Below are positions 7,973 to 16,656 of a stretch of DNA of 64,000 nucleotides, piece after piece (position 1 is the stretch's first letter; the number at the start of each line of letters is the position of its first letter). This stretch comes from Virgibacillus_O xinjiangensis (GTDB taxonomy: Bacteria; Bacillota; Bacilli; Bacillales; Amphibacillaceae): contig NZ_JBHRSA010000003.1 of NCBI RefSeq assembly GCF_042643145.1, forward strand, positions 1-64,000, given 5' to 3'. Under the pieces are notes generated by a model. That model was not told the origin of the DNA. It ran no database searches and saw only the letters and a program-made list of their open reading frames with translations. The translations under genes and the position numbers were made by a program.

Positions 7973-8032
7973 AAAGCCCGAAAAGTTTGCTTTTATCATG
8001 GCGATGGTAGAAGTACACTTTTCGGGCTTTTT
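7973..8032 (+). terminator. riboswitch expression-platform terminator
   Basis: The long stem AAAGCCCGAAAAG/CTTTTCGGGCTTT is followed by a T-run. A second hairpin, GAATGG...CCATTC at 7920-7957, separates it from the aptamer. Ligand binding would favour this terminator and shut off xpt-pbuX. Confidence 0.85.
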
Positions 8033-8096
8033 CGTCTGCTGGGATATGGAATGCTGAAGTGGATATCATCTTTGACCAGAAAGAAAGGGGATTATC

Positions 8097-8684
8097 ATGG
8101 AAAGACTGAAGCAGAAGATCATGCAGGAAGGCAAGGTCTTGTCCGACACGGTATTGAAAGTCGATGCATTCTTGAACCATCAGGTGGACCCGGTCTTGAT
8201 GCAAGCCATTGGGGAGGAATTCGACAGCAGGTTTAAAGAGGCGGGAGTGACCAAGATACTCACCTTGGAATCATCCGGAATCGCACCTTCTGTCATGGCA
8301 GGTTTGTACATGGGAGTGCCGGTCATATTTGCAAGAAAGAAAAAATCGCTGACATTGATGGATGATCTGTACTCGGCTGACGTCTATTCTTATACGAAAC
8401 AGGAGAGTAATGAGATTTCCATCTCTAAAGAATATATCCAGCAGGAGGATACCGTCCTCGTCATTGACGACTTTTTAGCGAATGGACAGGCCGCATGGGG
8501 GTTGATCCATCTGGTCGAGCAGGCGTCAGCTGATCTGGCGGGCCTTGGCATCGTCATTGAGAAAGGATTCCAGGATGGCGGCGACGAGTTGCGCCAGAAG
8601 GGTATCCGTGTGGAGTCATTGGCAATCATTGAATCTCTGAAACAAGGGGAAATCCAATTCAGCAAAGAGGAGGCAGCCGTATGA
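8097..8684 (+). CDS. xpt: xanthine phosphoribosyltransferase
   Basis: Cytosolic enzyme of purine salvage that makes XMP from xanthine and PRPP. It is 195 residues, as in Bacillus Xpt. The PRPP-binding loop is VLVIDDFLANGQA (about residues 120-132). A ribosome binding site AAAGGGG precedes the ATG. It is the first gene behind the guanine riboswitch and overlaps pbuX by 4 nt (ATGA), which indicates translational coupling. The riboswitch should lower expression when guanine or hypoxanthine is abundant. Confidence 0.95.
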   Translation: MERLKQKIMQEGKVLSDTVLKVDAFLNHQVDPVLMQAIGEEFDSRFKEAGVTKILTLESSGIAPSVMAGLYMGVPVIFARKKKSLTLMDDLYSADVYSYTKQESNEISISKEYIQQEDTVLVIDDFLANGQAAWGLIHLVEQASADLAGLGIVIEKGFQDGGDELRQKGIRVESLAIIESLKQGEIQFSKEEAAV

Positions 8685-9982
8685 AAACAGCAGCATTAGG
8701 GATTCAGCATGTATTGGCCATGTACGCAGGAGCCATTCTGGTGCCATTGATTGTAGGTGGGGCGCTTGGTCTCACATCTGCACAACTGACCTATCTGGTC
8801 GGCATCGATATTTTGATGTGCGGGGTGGCGACCCTTTTGCAGGTAGTCAAAAACCGCTACTTCGGCATCGGGCTCCCTGTTGTTCTCGGTTGTACCTTCA
8901 CGGCAGTCGGGCCGATGATCGCGATCGGCGGCGAGTATGGAGTTTCTGCGATATATGGGGCGATCATCGTTTCCGGTTTATTCGTCGTCCTGATCAGCAA
9001 ATTCTTCGGCAAGCTGGTCCGCTTTTTCCCACCGGTCGTAACTGGCACGGTGGTCACGATCATCGGTATTACGCTGATTCCGGTAGCGATCAATGACATG
9101 GGTGGCGGACAAGGTGCGGAAGATTTCGGCTCCCTATCCAATATCGCTCTTTCCTTTGGAACATTGTTGTTCATTATCTTGATGTACCGGTTCAGCCGAG
9201 GATTTATCCGTTCCATTTCCATTCTATTGGGGCTTGTATTCGGAACAGCCGCTGCGGCTTTCATGGGAATGGTCGACTTTTCAGCAGTGGGAGAAGCATC
9301 GTATTTCCATCTTGCCCAGCCTTTCTATTTTGGCATGCCGACCTTTGAGTGGTCTGCCATTGTGACTATGATTCTCGTAGCGATGGTGTCATTGGTAGAA
9401 TCATCCGGTGTGTATTTTGCGTTGGGGGATATTACGGAGAAGGAATTGGAGCAGAAAGACCTTGCCCGGGGATACCGGGCGGAAGGGCTGGCCATCCTCC
9501 TGGGAGGAATCTTCAATGCCTTCCCATATACAGCATTTTCCCAGAACGTCGGACTGATCCAGATGACTGGCGTCAAATCGGTAAGGGTCATATTTGTCGC
9601 AGCTTTCATGCTGATCGGGCTTGGATTGGTGCCGAAGATTGCGGCACTGACTACCATCATTCCGACTCCTGTCTTGGGTGGAGCAATGATCGCCATGTTC
9701 GGTATGGTTATTTCCCAGGGAATCAAGATGCTGAGCAAGGTCATCCCGAATTCTCCGGAGAACTCCATGATTGTGGCCTGTTCGGTAGGGATGGGACTTG
9801 GTGTGACGGTGGTGCCTGAGATTTTCGCCGCGTTCCCATCGAGCATCCAAATACTGACAAGCAATGGGATTGTAGCGGGAAGTGCCACGGCCATCGTCCT
9901 GAACATCGTCTTCCATATGCTGCCATCAGCCTCGAAGGCAAAGAAGGAGCAACATACCGTTGTGTTGAGGAAGGAAGCCTGA
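8681..9982 (+). CDS. pbuX: xanthine permease
   Basis: Membrane symporter of the nucleobase:cation symporter-2 family, 433 residues with about 12-14 hydrophobic segments. The NCS2 motif region is visible around SLVESSGVYFALGDITEKEL and the NAFPYTAFSQNVGL stretch that lines the substrate site. It imports xanthine for Xpt. It starts inside the xpt stop codon, is preceded by GAGGAGG within xpt, and ends at a strong terminator, so the operon is just xpt-pbuX. Confidence 0.95.
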   Translation: MKTAALGIQHVLAMYAGAILVPLIVGGALGLTSAQLTYLVGIDILMCGVATLLQVVKNRYFGIGLPVVLGCTFTAVGPMIAIGGEYGVSAIYGAIIVSGLFVVLISKFFGKLVRFFPPVVTGTVVTIIGITLIPVAINDMGGGQGAEDFGSLSNIALSFGTLLFIILMYRFSRGFIRSISILLGLVFGTAAAAFMGMVDFSAVGEASYFHLAQPFYFGMPTFEWSAIVTMILVAMVSLVESSGVYFALGDITEKELEQKDLARGYRAEGLAILLGGIFNAFPYTAFSQNVGLIQMTGVKSVRVIFVAAFMLIGLGLVPKIAALTTIIPTPVLGGAMIAMFGMVISQGIKMLSKVIPNSPENSMIVACSVGMGLGVTVVPEIFAAFPSSIQILTSNGIVAGSATAIVLNIVFHMLPSASKAKKEQHTVVLRKEA

Positions 9983-10018
9983 ATAATAGGCATGAATGAA
10001 TAAGAGAAGAATAGGAGA

Positions 10019-10055
10019 CAGCATACCAGCATCAGTGCTAGGTATGCTGTTTTTT
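10019..10055 (+). terminator. terminator of xpt-pbuX
   Basis: A nine-base stem CAGCATACC/GGTATGCTG followed by six T. Confidence 0.9.
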
Positions 10056-10066
10056 CGTTTTTCGAA

Positions 10067-10852
10067 TTAGCCGGAGGCGGAAACCTCCCTGTCCGTTTCC
10101 TTCGGTGCGGCGGCTTGATACCAGTGATAGCAGAGGATCACTACAATGAGCAAATCGACTGCATCCCCACCGTAATACATCAGCATGCCGCCTGTTTCCG
10201 CTTCCTGCGAAGGGACACCCTGAGGAGGATTGGCATAAATATGCTTGGATAGGATCCCATGGGCAGCAAGTGCGAGCACCAGGATGGCACTGCGATACAG
10301 GTAGCTGGTTCGATGCGGAATCGGCTCCACATAAATCAAAGATACGGTGAACAGGTATCCGGCCAAAAAGATGTGCAAGTGGATGAGGATATGAAGCAGC
10401 GTACTTTCATGCATCAGCTGATATAGATCCGTTGTATAGAGAATCCAAAGGCCGCCGAGATTCACTGTCGCTGTGACAGCCGGGTTGCTCAAGAAGCCGA
10501 GGATCCTGCTGCGGAGAATCCGGGTGAATTTCTTTGCATGCTCAACCGGCAGCGAACGAAGCAGCAATTTCACCGGTGCACCGAGGGCCATCAGCAAAGG
10601 GCCAAGCATTCCGAGCAGGAGATGGCCTGTCATATGGACGCGGAAATCTCCGTGGGCGAGTTGTGCCAGCGGACCTGCAACAGATATCAGGCAGAGCAGT
10701 GTTCCGGCCAACCATAGCATTGTACGGTAGATCGGCCAGTGCCTGCCGTTTTTTCTGGAAACAATCAAAGCTGCTATGTAAATGAACAGGGCGGCAAGGA
10801 AGGGAAGGGAAAGGACCCATTCTGCGAAAACAGGCAGATGATGGTCTTTCAT
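10067..10852 (-). CDS. ctaG: CtaG-type cytochrome c oxidase assembly membrane protein
   Basis: Polytopic membrane protein of 261 residues with about seven hydrophobic helices, belonging to the caa3-CtaG family needed for active cytochrome caa3 oxidase in Bacillus. Conserved His-containing segments are present (FRVHMTGHLLLGMLGP, LLHILIHLHIFLAGYLF, MYYGGDAVDLL). It starts one base beyond the stop of the DUF2243 gene, so the two form a tight operon. The oxidase structural genes ctaCDEF are not near. It may therefore be a paralogue of the ctaG linked to the oxidase operon; the symbol reflects family, not proven role. Confidence 0.8.
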   Translation of the reverse strand: MKDHHLPVFAEWVLSLPFLAALFIYIAALIVSRKNGRHWPIYRTMLWLAGTLLCLISVAGPLAQLAHGDFRVHMTGHLLLGMLGPLLMALGAPVKLLLRSLPVEHAKKFTRILRSRILGFLSNPAVTATVNLGGLWILYTTDLYQLMHESTLLHILIHLHIFLAGYLFTVSLIYVEPIPHRTSYLYRSAILVLALAAHGILSKHIYANPPQGVPSQEAETGGMLMYYGGDAVDLLIVVILCYHWYQAAAPKETDREVSASG

Positions 10853-10853
10853 A

Positions 10854-11345
10854 TCACTTGACCTTTCCTTTCATTAGTTTCCTGGTTTGCAGGACAACGA
10901 CAATACCGATGATTAAGATAATCGTTGCAATAAGGTTCCACGCTAGATCATAGAGAAGAAGGTTGTCGGTATCATAGCGGATTTGATGGAGGCGCATCAG
11001 CTTATGCTGGACGATTCCGTCATACAAGTTGAAGGCGCCGAGACCGAGGAGGACGCCGCCAATCCATCGTTTCACCCACCATGCGCTCCGTCGCCGGAGA
11101 TCTGCCACCATGAACAAGGAGCCGACCGTAGCAAACCAGCTGAAGGCATGAAACAGGCCATCCGACAGGAGCCCGATCTGGGTAGTCGACCTGTCATAGA
11201 AATGGTGCCACCCGAGCAACTGGTGAAAGATCATTTCATCCAGAAAAGCCACCAGTCCAAGCCCGAAAAGGATACCGGACCACAAATTGCGGCTGGAATA
11301 GTTGATTTGCGGTCCTTTGGAGAATTTATTGTCAATCACACCCAT
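10854..11345 (-). CDS. DUF2243 family membrane protein
   Basis: Membrane protein of about 163 residues with four hydrophobic helices, carrying the family's histidine-rich segments DEMIFHQLLGWHHFYD and LYDGIVQHKLMRLHQIRY. Its function is unknown; the conserved His pairs suggest heme or metal contact, which is inference. The start at 11345 follows GGAGGGGGG, although the spacing is slightly long. An in-frame ATG at 11378 would add 11 charged residues but lacks a good site. It is cotranscribed with ctaG, and this pairing supports a role in respiratory-chain or copper/heme assembly. Confidence 0.8.
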   Translation of the reverse strand: MGVIDNKFSKGPQINYSSRNLWSGILFGLGLVAFLDEMIFHQLLGWHHFYDRSTTQIGLLSDGLFHAFSWFATVGSLFMVADLRRRSAWWVKRWIGGVLLGLGAFNLYDGIVQHKLMRLHQIRYDTDNLLLYDLAWNLIATIILIIGIVVVLQTRKLMKGKVK

Positions 11346-11452
11346 TGGATGGGCCCCCCTCCGTTTGTTTTTATCCATTGTACCCTAGTTTGGCAGGGGA
11401 TAAACGGAACTCTATTTTTAACAGATCCATCAGCAGAAAATTCCATTTATAC

Positions 11453-11478
11453 TGAAACCATTTGAAAACTCATCCGTA
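11453..11478 (+). promoter_or_regulatory. SigW-type promoter of floT
   Basis: TGAAAC, exactly 16 bp, then CGTA, an exact fit to the extracytoplasmic sigma-W consensus. It lies about 60 bp before the floT start codon. In B. subtilis the yuaFGI (floT) operon is also under SigW. Confidence 0.85.
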
Positions 11479-11540
11479 TTACAGTTATACCGGCTTCAAA
11501 AAGCTGGTACATACATCTAGAAAAGGGGCGGGTCAGTTTT

Positions 11541-13049
11541 ATGTTTGAAAACGCACTAGTTTTGATTATTCTTGTCATTCTGGGAGCGGTGGCTCTCATT
11601 GGCGGAATCAGCACATTCATCATCTTCAGGCTTCGTTATAAGACAGCCAGTTCGAATGAAGCCTTGATTGTCACGGGGCCGAATTTGGGAGATCCCGAAA
11701 AAGAGAAGAATGTATTCGAGGATGATAACGGACGTTCGGTGAAGATCATCCGTGGCGGCGGTTACCGTCTGCGTATGTTCCAGACGGCAACTCCGATCGA
11801 TCTTACATCCTTTCAGCTCCAGGTCGATTCCGAGAAAGCTTATACAAAGGAAGGGATTCCGGTACGGGTCGCCAGTACGGCGGTAATCAGTATCGGAAGC
11901 GAGCTGGCGATCATGGCCAACTTTGCTGAGAAATTCCTGGGTAAGAAACAGAATGAGCGTGAGTCTGAGTTGCAGGATGTGCTGAACGGGCATCTCCGGT
12001 CCATCATTGCATCCCTGCCGATTGAAAAGATCTACAATGACTTCAAGGAAGTCAATACACAGGTGAAAAAGATAGCGGAAGCCGATTTGAAGGGGATGGG
12101 CTTTGAAATCACGTCCTTTGCGTTGAATGATGTAGAGGATGTTGATAAGGAAAATGGCTACATCGATGCTCTTGGGCGCCCGCATATTGCGGAAGTGCAG
12201 AAGCATGCCGATATGGCGGAATCTGATGCCAAGAAGGAAACACGCATCTATCAGGCGAAAAACGACCAAGAGGCACAGGAAGAGTCGAACCGCCGATTGA
12301 CGGCGATCGCCCAGTCGAAGAACGAAAAGGATATTAAAGAAGCGGAATTCCAGAAGGAGACCAACCGGGCGCAAGCGAACGCCGAGCAGGCGGGCGAGCT
12401 GGAACGGCAGAAGCTGGCCCAGCAGGTCAAGGAAGAGGAATTGAAAGTACAGTACATCGAGCGCCAGCGGGCGGTACAGTTGGAGGAAGAAGAGAACAAA
12501 CGGCGCCGGTCCATTGCGGATACGGAAGCATACCGGACAACGAAAGAAGCAGAAGCACTGGCAGAAAAGGAACGGATCCGCGGGGAATCCGAAGCAGAAG
12601 TCATCCGCCAGCGCGGTATTGCCGAAGCAGAGGCGAAAGAACGGATGGCCAAAGCCATGGAACAGTATGGAGAAGCTGCCGTCATGGAAATGCTGATCAA
12701 CGTATTGCCTGAATATGCGGAGAAGGTGTCTGCACCTATTTCGCAAATCAAGGATATGAAGGTCATCGATATGGGTGGATCCGACTCGCGAGGTGGTACA
12801 TCGAAGGTTGCCGGCAGTGTCACATCCACCATGCTTGGCATCCAAGAGTCGTTGAAGGAGACAACAGGAATAGACTTGAAGGCCATGCTGGAAAGCTATG
12901 TCTCCCGGGGCCAAGTCAATAACTTTGATGCCGGGATGAGGAACAGTTATGAAGAAATTTCGGCCGCAAAGGAGTCAGCAGAAACGGAGCATGCTGAAGC
13001 TGAGGCGGACCAGCAGGAATCTGATCAGACAAAAAAGGAAGAGGAATAG
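11541..13049 (+). CDS. floT: flotillin FloT (YuaG)
   Basis: Membrane-microdomain scaffold protein of 502 residues. It has one N-terminal membrane segment (about 5-28), an SPFH/band-7 domain (about 35-200), a long Glu/Ala-rich coiled coil (about 220-380, with repeats such as AEAEAKERMAKAMEQYGEAA), and an acidic C-terminal tail. This is the usual flotillin layout. The start follows AAAAGGGGCGGG. A SigW-type promoter precedes it, so cell-envelope stress should induce it. The NfeD-like partner gene yuaF normally found just upstream in B. subtilis is absent here; the next upstream gene is divergent DUF2243. Confidence 0.93.
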   Translation: MFENALVLIILVILGAVALIGGISTFIIFRLRYKTASSNEALIVTGPNLGDPEKEKNVFEDDNGRSVKIIRGGGYRLRMFQTATPIDLTSFQLQVDSEKAYTKEGIPVRVASTAVISIGSELAIMANFAEKFLGKKQNERESELQDVLNGHLRSIIASLPIEKIYNDFKEVNTQVKKIAEADLKGMGFEITSFALNDVEDVDKENGYIDALGRPHIAEVQKHADMAESDAKKETRIYQAKNDQEAQEESNRRLTAIAQSKNEKDIKEAEFQKETNRAQANAEQAGELERQKLAQQVKEEELKVQYIERQRAVQLEEEENKRRRSIADTEAYRTTKEAEALAEKERIRGESEAEVIRQRGIAEAEAKERMAKAMEQYGEAAVMEMLINVLPEYAEKVSAPISQIKDMKVIDMGGSDSRGGTSKVAGSVTSTMLGIQESLKETTGIDLKAMLESYVSRGQVNNFDAGMRNSYEEISAAKESAETEHAEAEADQQESDQTKKEEE

Positions 13050-13056
13050 ACAGATA

Positions 13057-13096
13057 AAAGACCCGGAACGGCATCTGATAGCCGCTCCGGGTCTTT
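13057..13096. terminator. bidirectional terminator between floT and pdxK
   Basis: Stem AAAGACCCGGA/TCCGGGTCTTT between convergent genes, with A- and T-rich flanks on the two sides. Confidence 0.85.
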
Positions 13097-13102
13097 GCTG
13101 TC

Positions 13103-13915
13103 TTATTGATTGCCGCCTGTCTGGTTATACGCACCATGCATGACCGGACCGACGAACTGGTTCAGTTTCCAGCCATGGGCAATGGCTGCAGTGACGAAAT
13201 CCTTTGCATCGCTGACCGCATCTTTAACAGACTTTCCATTGGCCAGGTTGGCTGTCACAGCTGCAGCAAATGTACAGCCTGCCCCATGGTTATAAGTGGT
13301 ATTGATCTTATCCTGCTCCAGCAGGGTGAAATCTTGTCCATCATAAAATAGATCGATGGCTTTATCATGGTCCAATTCTTTCCCGCCTTTGATGACCACA
13401 TGCTTCGCGCCAAGCTCATGGATTTTCTTGGCGGCCTCTTTCATGCCGTCAATGGTCTTGATCGGGCCAGTCTGGGCAAGTTGTCCTGCTTCAAACAGGT
13501 TCGGGGTGGTGATCAGGGAACGAGGGAGGAGATATTCTCTCATCGCATCGGTGTTTTCCGGCTGCAGCACTTCATCTTCCCCTTTACATACCATCACCGG
13601 GTCGAGTACAAACTTATCGATATGGAATTCATCGATCTTCTCTGCTCCAAGTTTAATGATCTCGACAGAGCCCAGCATTCCTGATTTCATGGCATCGATG
13701 CCGACGGAAAGGATGGTATTCAACTGCTTCTCCACCACGTCTGTATCGATGGCTGTTACGTCATGGCTCCAGTCCTCCGGGTTCATGGCTACAATGGAAG
13801 TGAGAGCGTTCATCCCATAGACTCCATGTTCCTGGAATGTTTTCAAATCTGCTTGTATACCTGCACCGCCGCTGGAATCAGAACCGGCAAGTGTCAATGT
13901 CTTTTTCATGGTCAT
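13103..13915 (-). CDS. pdxK: pyridoxine/pyridoxal kinase PdxK
   Basis: Cytosolic ribokinase-fold enzyme of 270 residues that phosphorylates vitamin B6 forms (and, in Bacillus, hydroxymethylpyrimidine). Motifs are the N-terminal GSDSSGGAGIQADLKTFQ, DPVMVCKG, and the ATP/anion-hole NHGAGCTFAAAVTA. It closely resembles B. subtilis PdxK (YwdB) rather than the bifunctional ThiD. The start at 13915 follows AAAGGAGG with ideal spacing; the longer frame from 13936 runs over that site. Single gene; no thiamine genes adjoin it. Confidence 0.9.
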   Translation of the reverse strand: MTMKKTLTLAGSDSSGGAGIQADLKTFQEHGVYGMNALTSIVAMNPEDWSHDVTAIDTDVVEKQLNTILSVGIDAMKSGMLGSVEIIKLGAEKIDEFHIDKFVLDPVMVCKGEDEVLQPENTDAMREYLLPRSLITTPNLFEAGQLAQTGPIKTIDGMKEAAKKIHELGAKHVVIKGGKELDHDKAIDLFYDGQDFTLLEQDKINTTYNHGAGCTFAAAVTANLANGKSVKDAVSDAKDFVTAAIAHGWKLNQFVGPVMHGAYNQTGGNQ

Positions 13916-14050
13916 CGTGTGTCCTCCTTTGGTCACTTCAGAAAAATCCTATAACTCCTATAGGATATAACATTTTCCACGAATAGAAAAGGGGGAAACC
14001 CTGTAAACAGCGAATAGAGAGGTAGTACATGGATAAAACAAGGGATAGTT

Positions 14051-14099
14051 TTGAGAATGTTCCTTTGTTTCTGTATAATATGTGCATATTACACACATA
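14051..14099 (+). promoter_or_regulatory. promoter and dyad before the DUF819 gene
   Basis: TTGAGA, 17 bp, TATAAT (14051-14079) is a near-ideal SigA promoter. A perfect inverted repeat, TATGTG-N9-CACATA (14079-14099), starts at the end of the -10 box and covers the likely transcription start, a typical repressor position. The regulator is unknown. Confidence 0.75.
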
Positions 14100-14116
14100 G
14101 AAAAAGGAGAGAGATC

Positions 14117-15331
14117 ATGATTTATTCGATTATCCAGCCGGACGAGACCTGGCTGCTTTGGGCATTTTTGGCCGGCTGGGCAGCAATAAGCATCTATTTG
14201 GAACAGAAATACAGCTGGGCATCCAAAGTGTCCGGGGCGATCATTGCCCTGGTCGGTGCGATGCTCCTGGCCAATTTACAGGTCATTCCATTGGAATCGC
14301 CTGTCTATGATGCAGTCTGGGCCTATGTCGTTCCGCTCGCTATTCCGCTGCTGCTATTCCAATCCAACATCATCAAAATATGGAATGAAAGCGGACGTCT
14401 CTTGCTCATGTTCCTGTTGAGCGGGATCGGTACGGTCGCCGGGGCGATCACCGCGTTTTTCCTTTTAAAGGATGTGATACCAGGACTGGATGAGATAGCC
14501 GCCATCATGACCGGATCGTATATCGGCGGGAGCGTCAACCTGGCCGCATTGTCTGCACGCTTCGAGACACCGGGGGAGGTCATTTCTTCCACTGTGGTGG
14601 CCGATAATATGATGATGGCACTGTACTTTCTTGTACTTATGGCCATCCCGGCTTCGAAATTCTTCACCAGACGATTTTCCACTCCACATATCAAGGAAGT
14701 GGAGGAGACCCGGACGGACAAGGATGAAAACCTGGCAGCCTCCTATTGGAAAGGAAAAGAGATTTCCTTGAAAGATATTGCACTGGCAGTCGGTACGGCA
14801 CTTGCGCTGGTTGCTGTTTCTTTCAAGCTGGCGGAAATTTTCGCTTCCATTATACCATCCGGGGAAAATGTCGTGTTGAGCATCTTGAACACCATATTAG
14901 GGGACGGCTATTTGATGTTGACCACACTTACATTGGTAGCGGTCACCGTGTTTTCCCGTTATTTTGAAAGCATCAGGGGGGCACAGGAAATCGGCACTTA
15001 TCTCATTTATATCTTTTTTGTCGTGATTGGCGTTCCTGCATCCCTGCCTGTCATTCTGCAGAACGCGCCGATGCTGTTCGTGCTCGTATTTGTGATGGTT
15101 GCCGTGAATATGCTGTTCTCCTTCATTTTCGGCAAACTGTTCAAATTCAATCTGGAGGAGGTCATCATCGCCAGCAATGCGAACATCGGCGGGCCTACTA
15201 CAGCGGCTGCAATGGCCATTTCCAAAGGATGGAGCAAACTGGTCGCCCCGATATTGATTGTCGGCACGATCGGCTATATCGTGGGAAACTATGCCGGCGT
15301 AGCGCTCGGACAATGGTTCAGCGGTTTTTGA
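14117..15331 (+). CDS. DUF819 family membrane protein (YjcL-like)
   Basis: Integral membrane protein of 404 residues with about 10-11 hydrophobic helices. It matches the DUF819 family (B. subtilis YjcL), with two related halves, each with a conserved glycine-rich stretch (ITAFFLLKDVIPG...TGSYIGGSVNLAALS and ASNANIGGPTTAAAMA). The repeated GSYIGGS/NIGGPT motifs resemble inverted-repeat transporters, so a carrier role is plausible but the substrate is unknown. The start follows AAAAAGGAGAG; upstream in-frame codons from 14051 are promoter DNA. The perfect dyad at the start point suggests tight repression. Confidence 0.85.
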   Translation: MIYSIIQPDETWLLWAFLAGWAAISIYLEQKYSWASKVSGAIIALVGAMLLANLQVIPLESPVYDAVWAYVVPLAIPLLLFQSNIIKIWNESGRLLLMFLLSGIGTVAGAITAFFLLKDVIPGLDEIAAIMTGSYIGGSVNLAALSARFETPGEVISSTVVADNMMMALYFLVLMAIPASKFFTRRFSTPHIKEVEETRTDKDENLAASYWKGKEISLKDIALAVGTALALVAVSFKLAEIFASIIPSGENVVLSILNTILGDGYLMLTTLTLVAVTVFSRYFESIRGAQEIGTYLIYIFFVVIGVPASLPVILQNAPMLFVLVFVMVAVNMLFSFIFGKLFKFNLEEVIIASNANIGGPTTAAAMAISKGWSKLVAPILIVGTIGYIVGNYAGVALGQWFSGF

Positions 15332-15384
15332 TAGAGGAAAAGAGTATAGAGTATGGGACAGGATTGTCTCATCCCAAGGAAAAT

Positions 15385-15475
15385 TGACCTTTGGTTTCGT
15401 GGAGATAGCCGCTAGGGAAATATGCCTAGCTTTCCACTGGCGGCAGGTGAGCCACTTATGTTATCGCACGGCGGT
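15385..15475. repeat. degenerate intergenic repeat with hairpin
   Basis: GCCGCTAGGGAAA and TTTCCACTGGCGGC form an imperfect inverted repeat, followed by GGTGAGCC. The TTTCC...GGCGG...GGTGAGCC order resembles intergenic elements I recall from other Bacillaceae. The assignment is tentative. Confidence 0.3.
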
Positions 15476-15575
15476 CTCCGATGTTTACTGTCTGTGCCAA
15501 GGGGAACATGAGTAATAAGTAACATTTTCCTATGAATATTAACCTATTGAACCAACCTATTTGAAAGGAGTGCAT

Positions 15576-16352
15576 ATGGAAATGGCTAGACTGGAAGGAA
15601 AGACAGCAATCATCACCGGGGGAGCCGGTGGCATTGGTAAAGTGACCGCAGAGAAATTTCTCAAAGAAGGGGCTAAAGTGACCTTGGTCGATATGAACCA
15701 GGATGCCTTGGATGAAGCGAAGAAGGAACTGGACTCTCTTGGCGAAGTGATTACAGTGGAAGCAAACGTCACGAAAGAAGAGGATGTGAAAAAATATGTA
15801 GATGAAACCGTCGATCGATTCGGTTCCATCGATATCTTCTTCAATAATGCGGGGATTGAGGGCAAAGTGGCTCCGATTCCGGAACAGAGCCTGGAAGACT
15901 TCAATAAGGTGCTCGGTGTCAATGTCCAAGGGGTCTTCCTCGGTTTGAAATATGTGATGCCGGTCATGGCGAAGCAGGAAAGCGGCAGCATCATCAATAC
16001 GTCATCTGTTGCCGGGTTCATCGGAACTCCGGGTGTTGCTCCGTACACCACTTCCAAGCACGCGGTTATCGGGTTGACCAAAACAGCTGCATTGGAAGTG
16101 GCTGATTCGAATGTACGCGTCAATTCCATCCATCCGTCCCCGGTAAATACCAGAATGATGCGTTCCCTGGAAAAAGGGTTCAATCCGGATGACGCCGAAT
16201 CTGCGAAGACACAGCAAGAGCAGGCGATTCCGATGCAACGCTATGGTGAATCCGAGGATATTGCCAATCTGGTATTATTCCTGGCTTCCGATGAGTCCAG
16301 CTTCATCAGTGGTTCGCAGTATCGGATCGATGGCGGTATGGCAGCACAATAA
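15576..16352 (+). CDS. SDR-family oxidoreductase
   Basis: Cytosolic classical short-chain dehydrogenase of 258 residues. The cofactor motif GGAGGIGK follows beta-1, NNAG is present at about 87-90, and the catalytic Ser-Tyr-Lys set is in NTSSVAGF...PYTTSKHA. The acidic residue after beta-2 (VTLVDMN) points to NAD(H) rather than NADP(H). The start at 15576 follows AAAGGAG by five bases; the ATG at 15582 is possible. Substrate unknown. It is monocistronic and ends at a strong terminator. Confidence 0.87.
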   Translation: MEMARLEGKTAIITGGAGGIGKVTAEKFLKEGAKVTLVDMNQDALDEAKKELDSLGEVITVEANVTKEEDVKKYVDETVDRFGSIDIFFNNAGIEGKVAPIPEQSLEDFNKVLGVNVQGVFLGLKYVMPVMAKQESGSIINTSSVAGFIGTPGVAPYTTSKHAVIGLTKTAALEVADSNVRVNSIHPSPVNTRMMRSLEKGFNPDDAESAKTQQEQAIPMQRYGESEDIANLVLFLASDESSFISGSQYRIDGGMAAQ

Positions 16353-16362
16353 ACGACATTCA

Positions 16363-16405
16363 ACAAAAACAACCCACGGGGGAATTCCTCGTGGGTTGTT
16401 TTTGT
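16363..16405 (+). terminator. terminator of the SDR gene
   Basis: Stem ACAAAAACAACCCACG/CGTGGGTTGTTTTTGT, AT-rich at its base, giving termination in either direction. Confidence 0.85.
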
Positions 16406-16484
16406 TCACTATTGATTCAAATCATATATACAGCATCATTGAAATTCTCTCCATTCGTCTGAAAGGAAAAAAGTTTGTTTGCAA

Positions 16485-16610
16485 TCGCTCCGGCAGAACG
16501 CTTCGCTTTCCGTGGCCACGGCCTCAGTCTCCTCGGAAGCAAAAAACGTTTCCTGTGGGGCCTTCAGACTCGTGCTATTCCCACAGGAGTCTACGCATTC
16601 TGCCTCCGCT
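16485..16610 (+). repeat. solitary copy of the dispersed repeat core
   Basis: About 126 bp, closely matching the core of the 218-bp tandem units at 5.8-6.36 kb, from CGGCAGAACGCTTCGCTTTC to GCATTCTGCCTCCGCT, with scattered substitutions. It lies directly before the second 20-bp array and lacks the GGATGTGAATTTAT flank seen in the tandem copies. Confidence 0.88.
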
Positions 16611-16656
16611 GGTACGGTAGGTGAATTTTAACGGAATTGCTGAAGTGACTTTTAGC

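Noticed and set aside
9325..10032. 235-residue frame antisense to pbuX
   Set aside because: pbuX is unmistakable on the other strand, and the antisense frame crosses its terminator.
11556..12914. 452-residue frame antisense to floT
   Set aside because: It mirrors the Glu/Ala-rich coiled coil of floT, which is clearly the coding strand.
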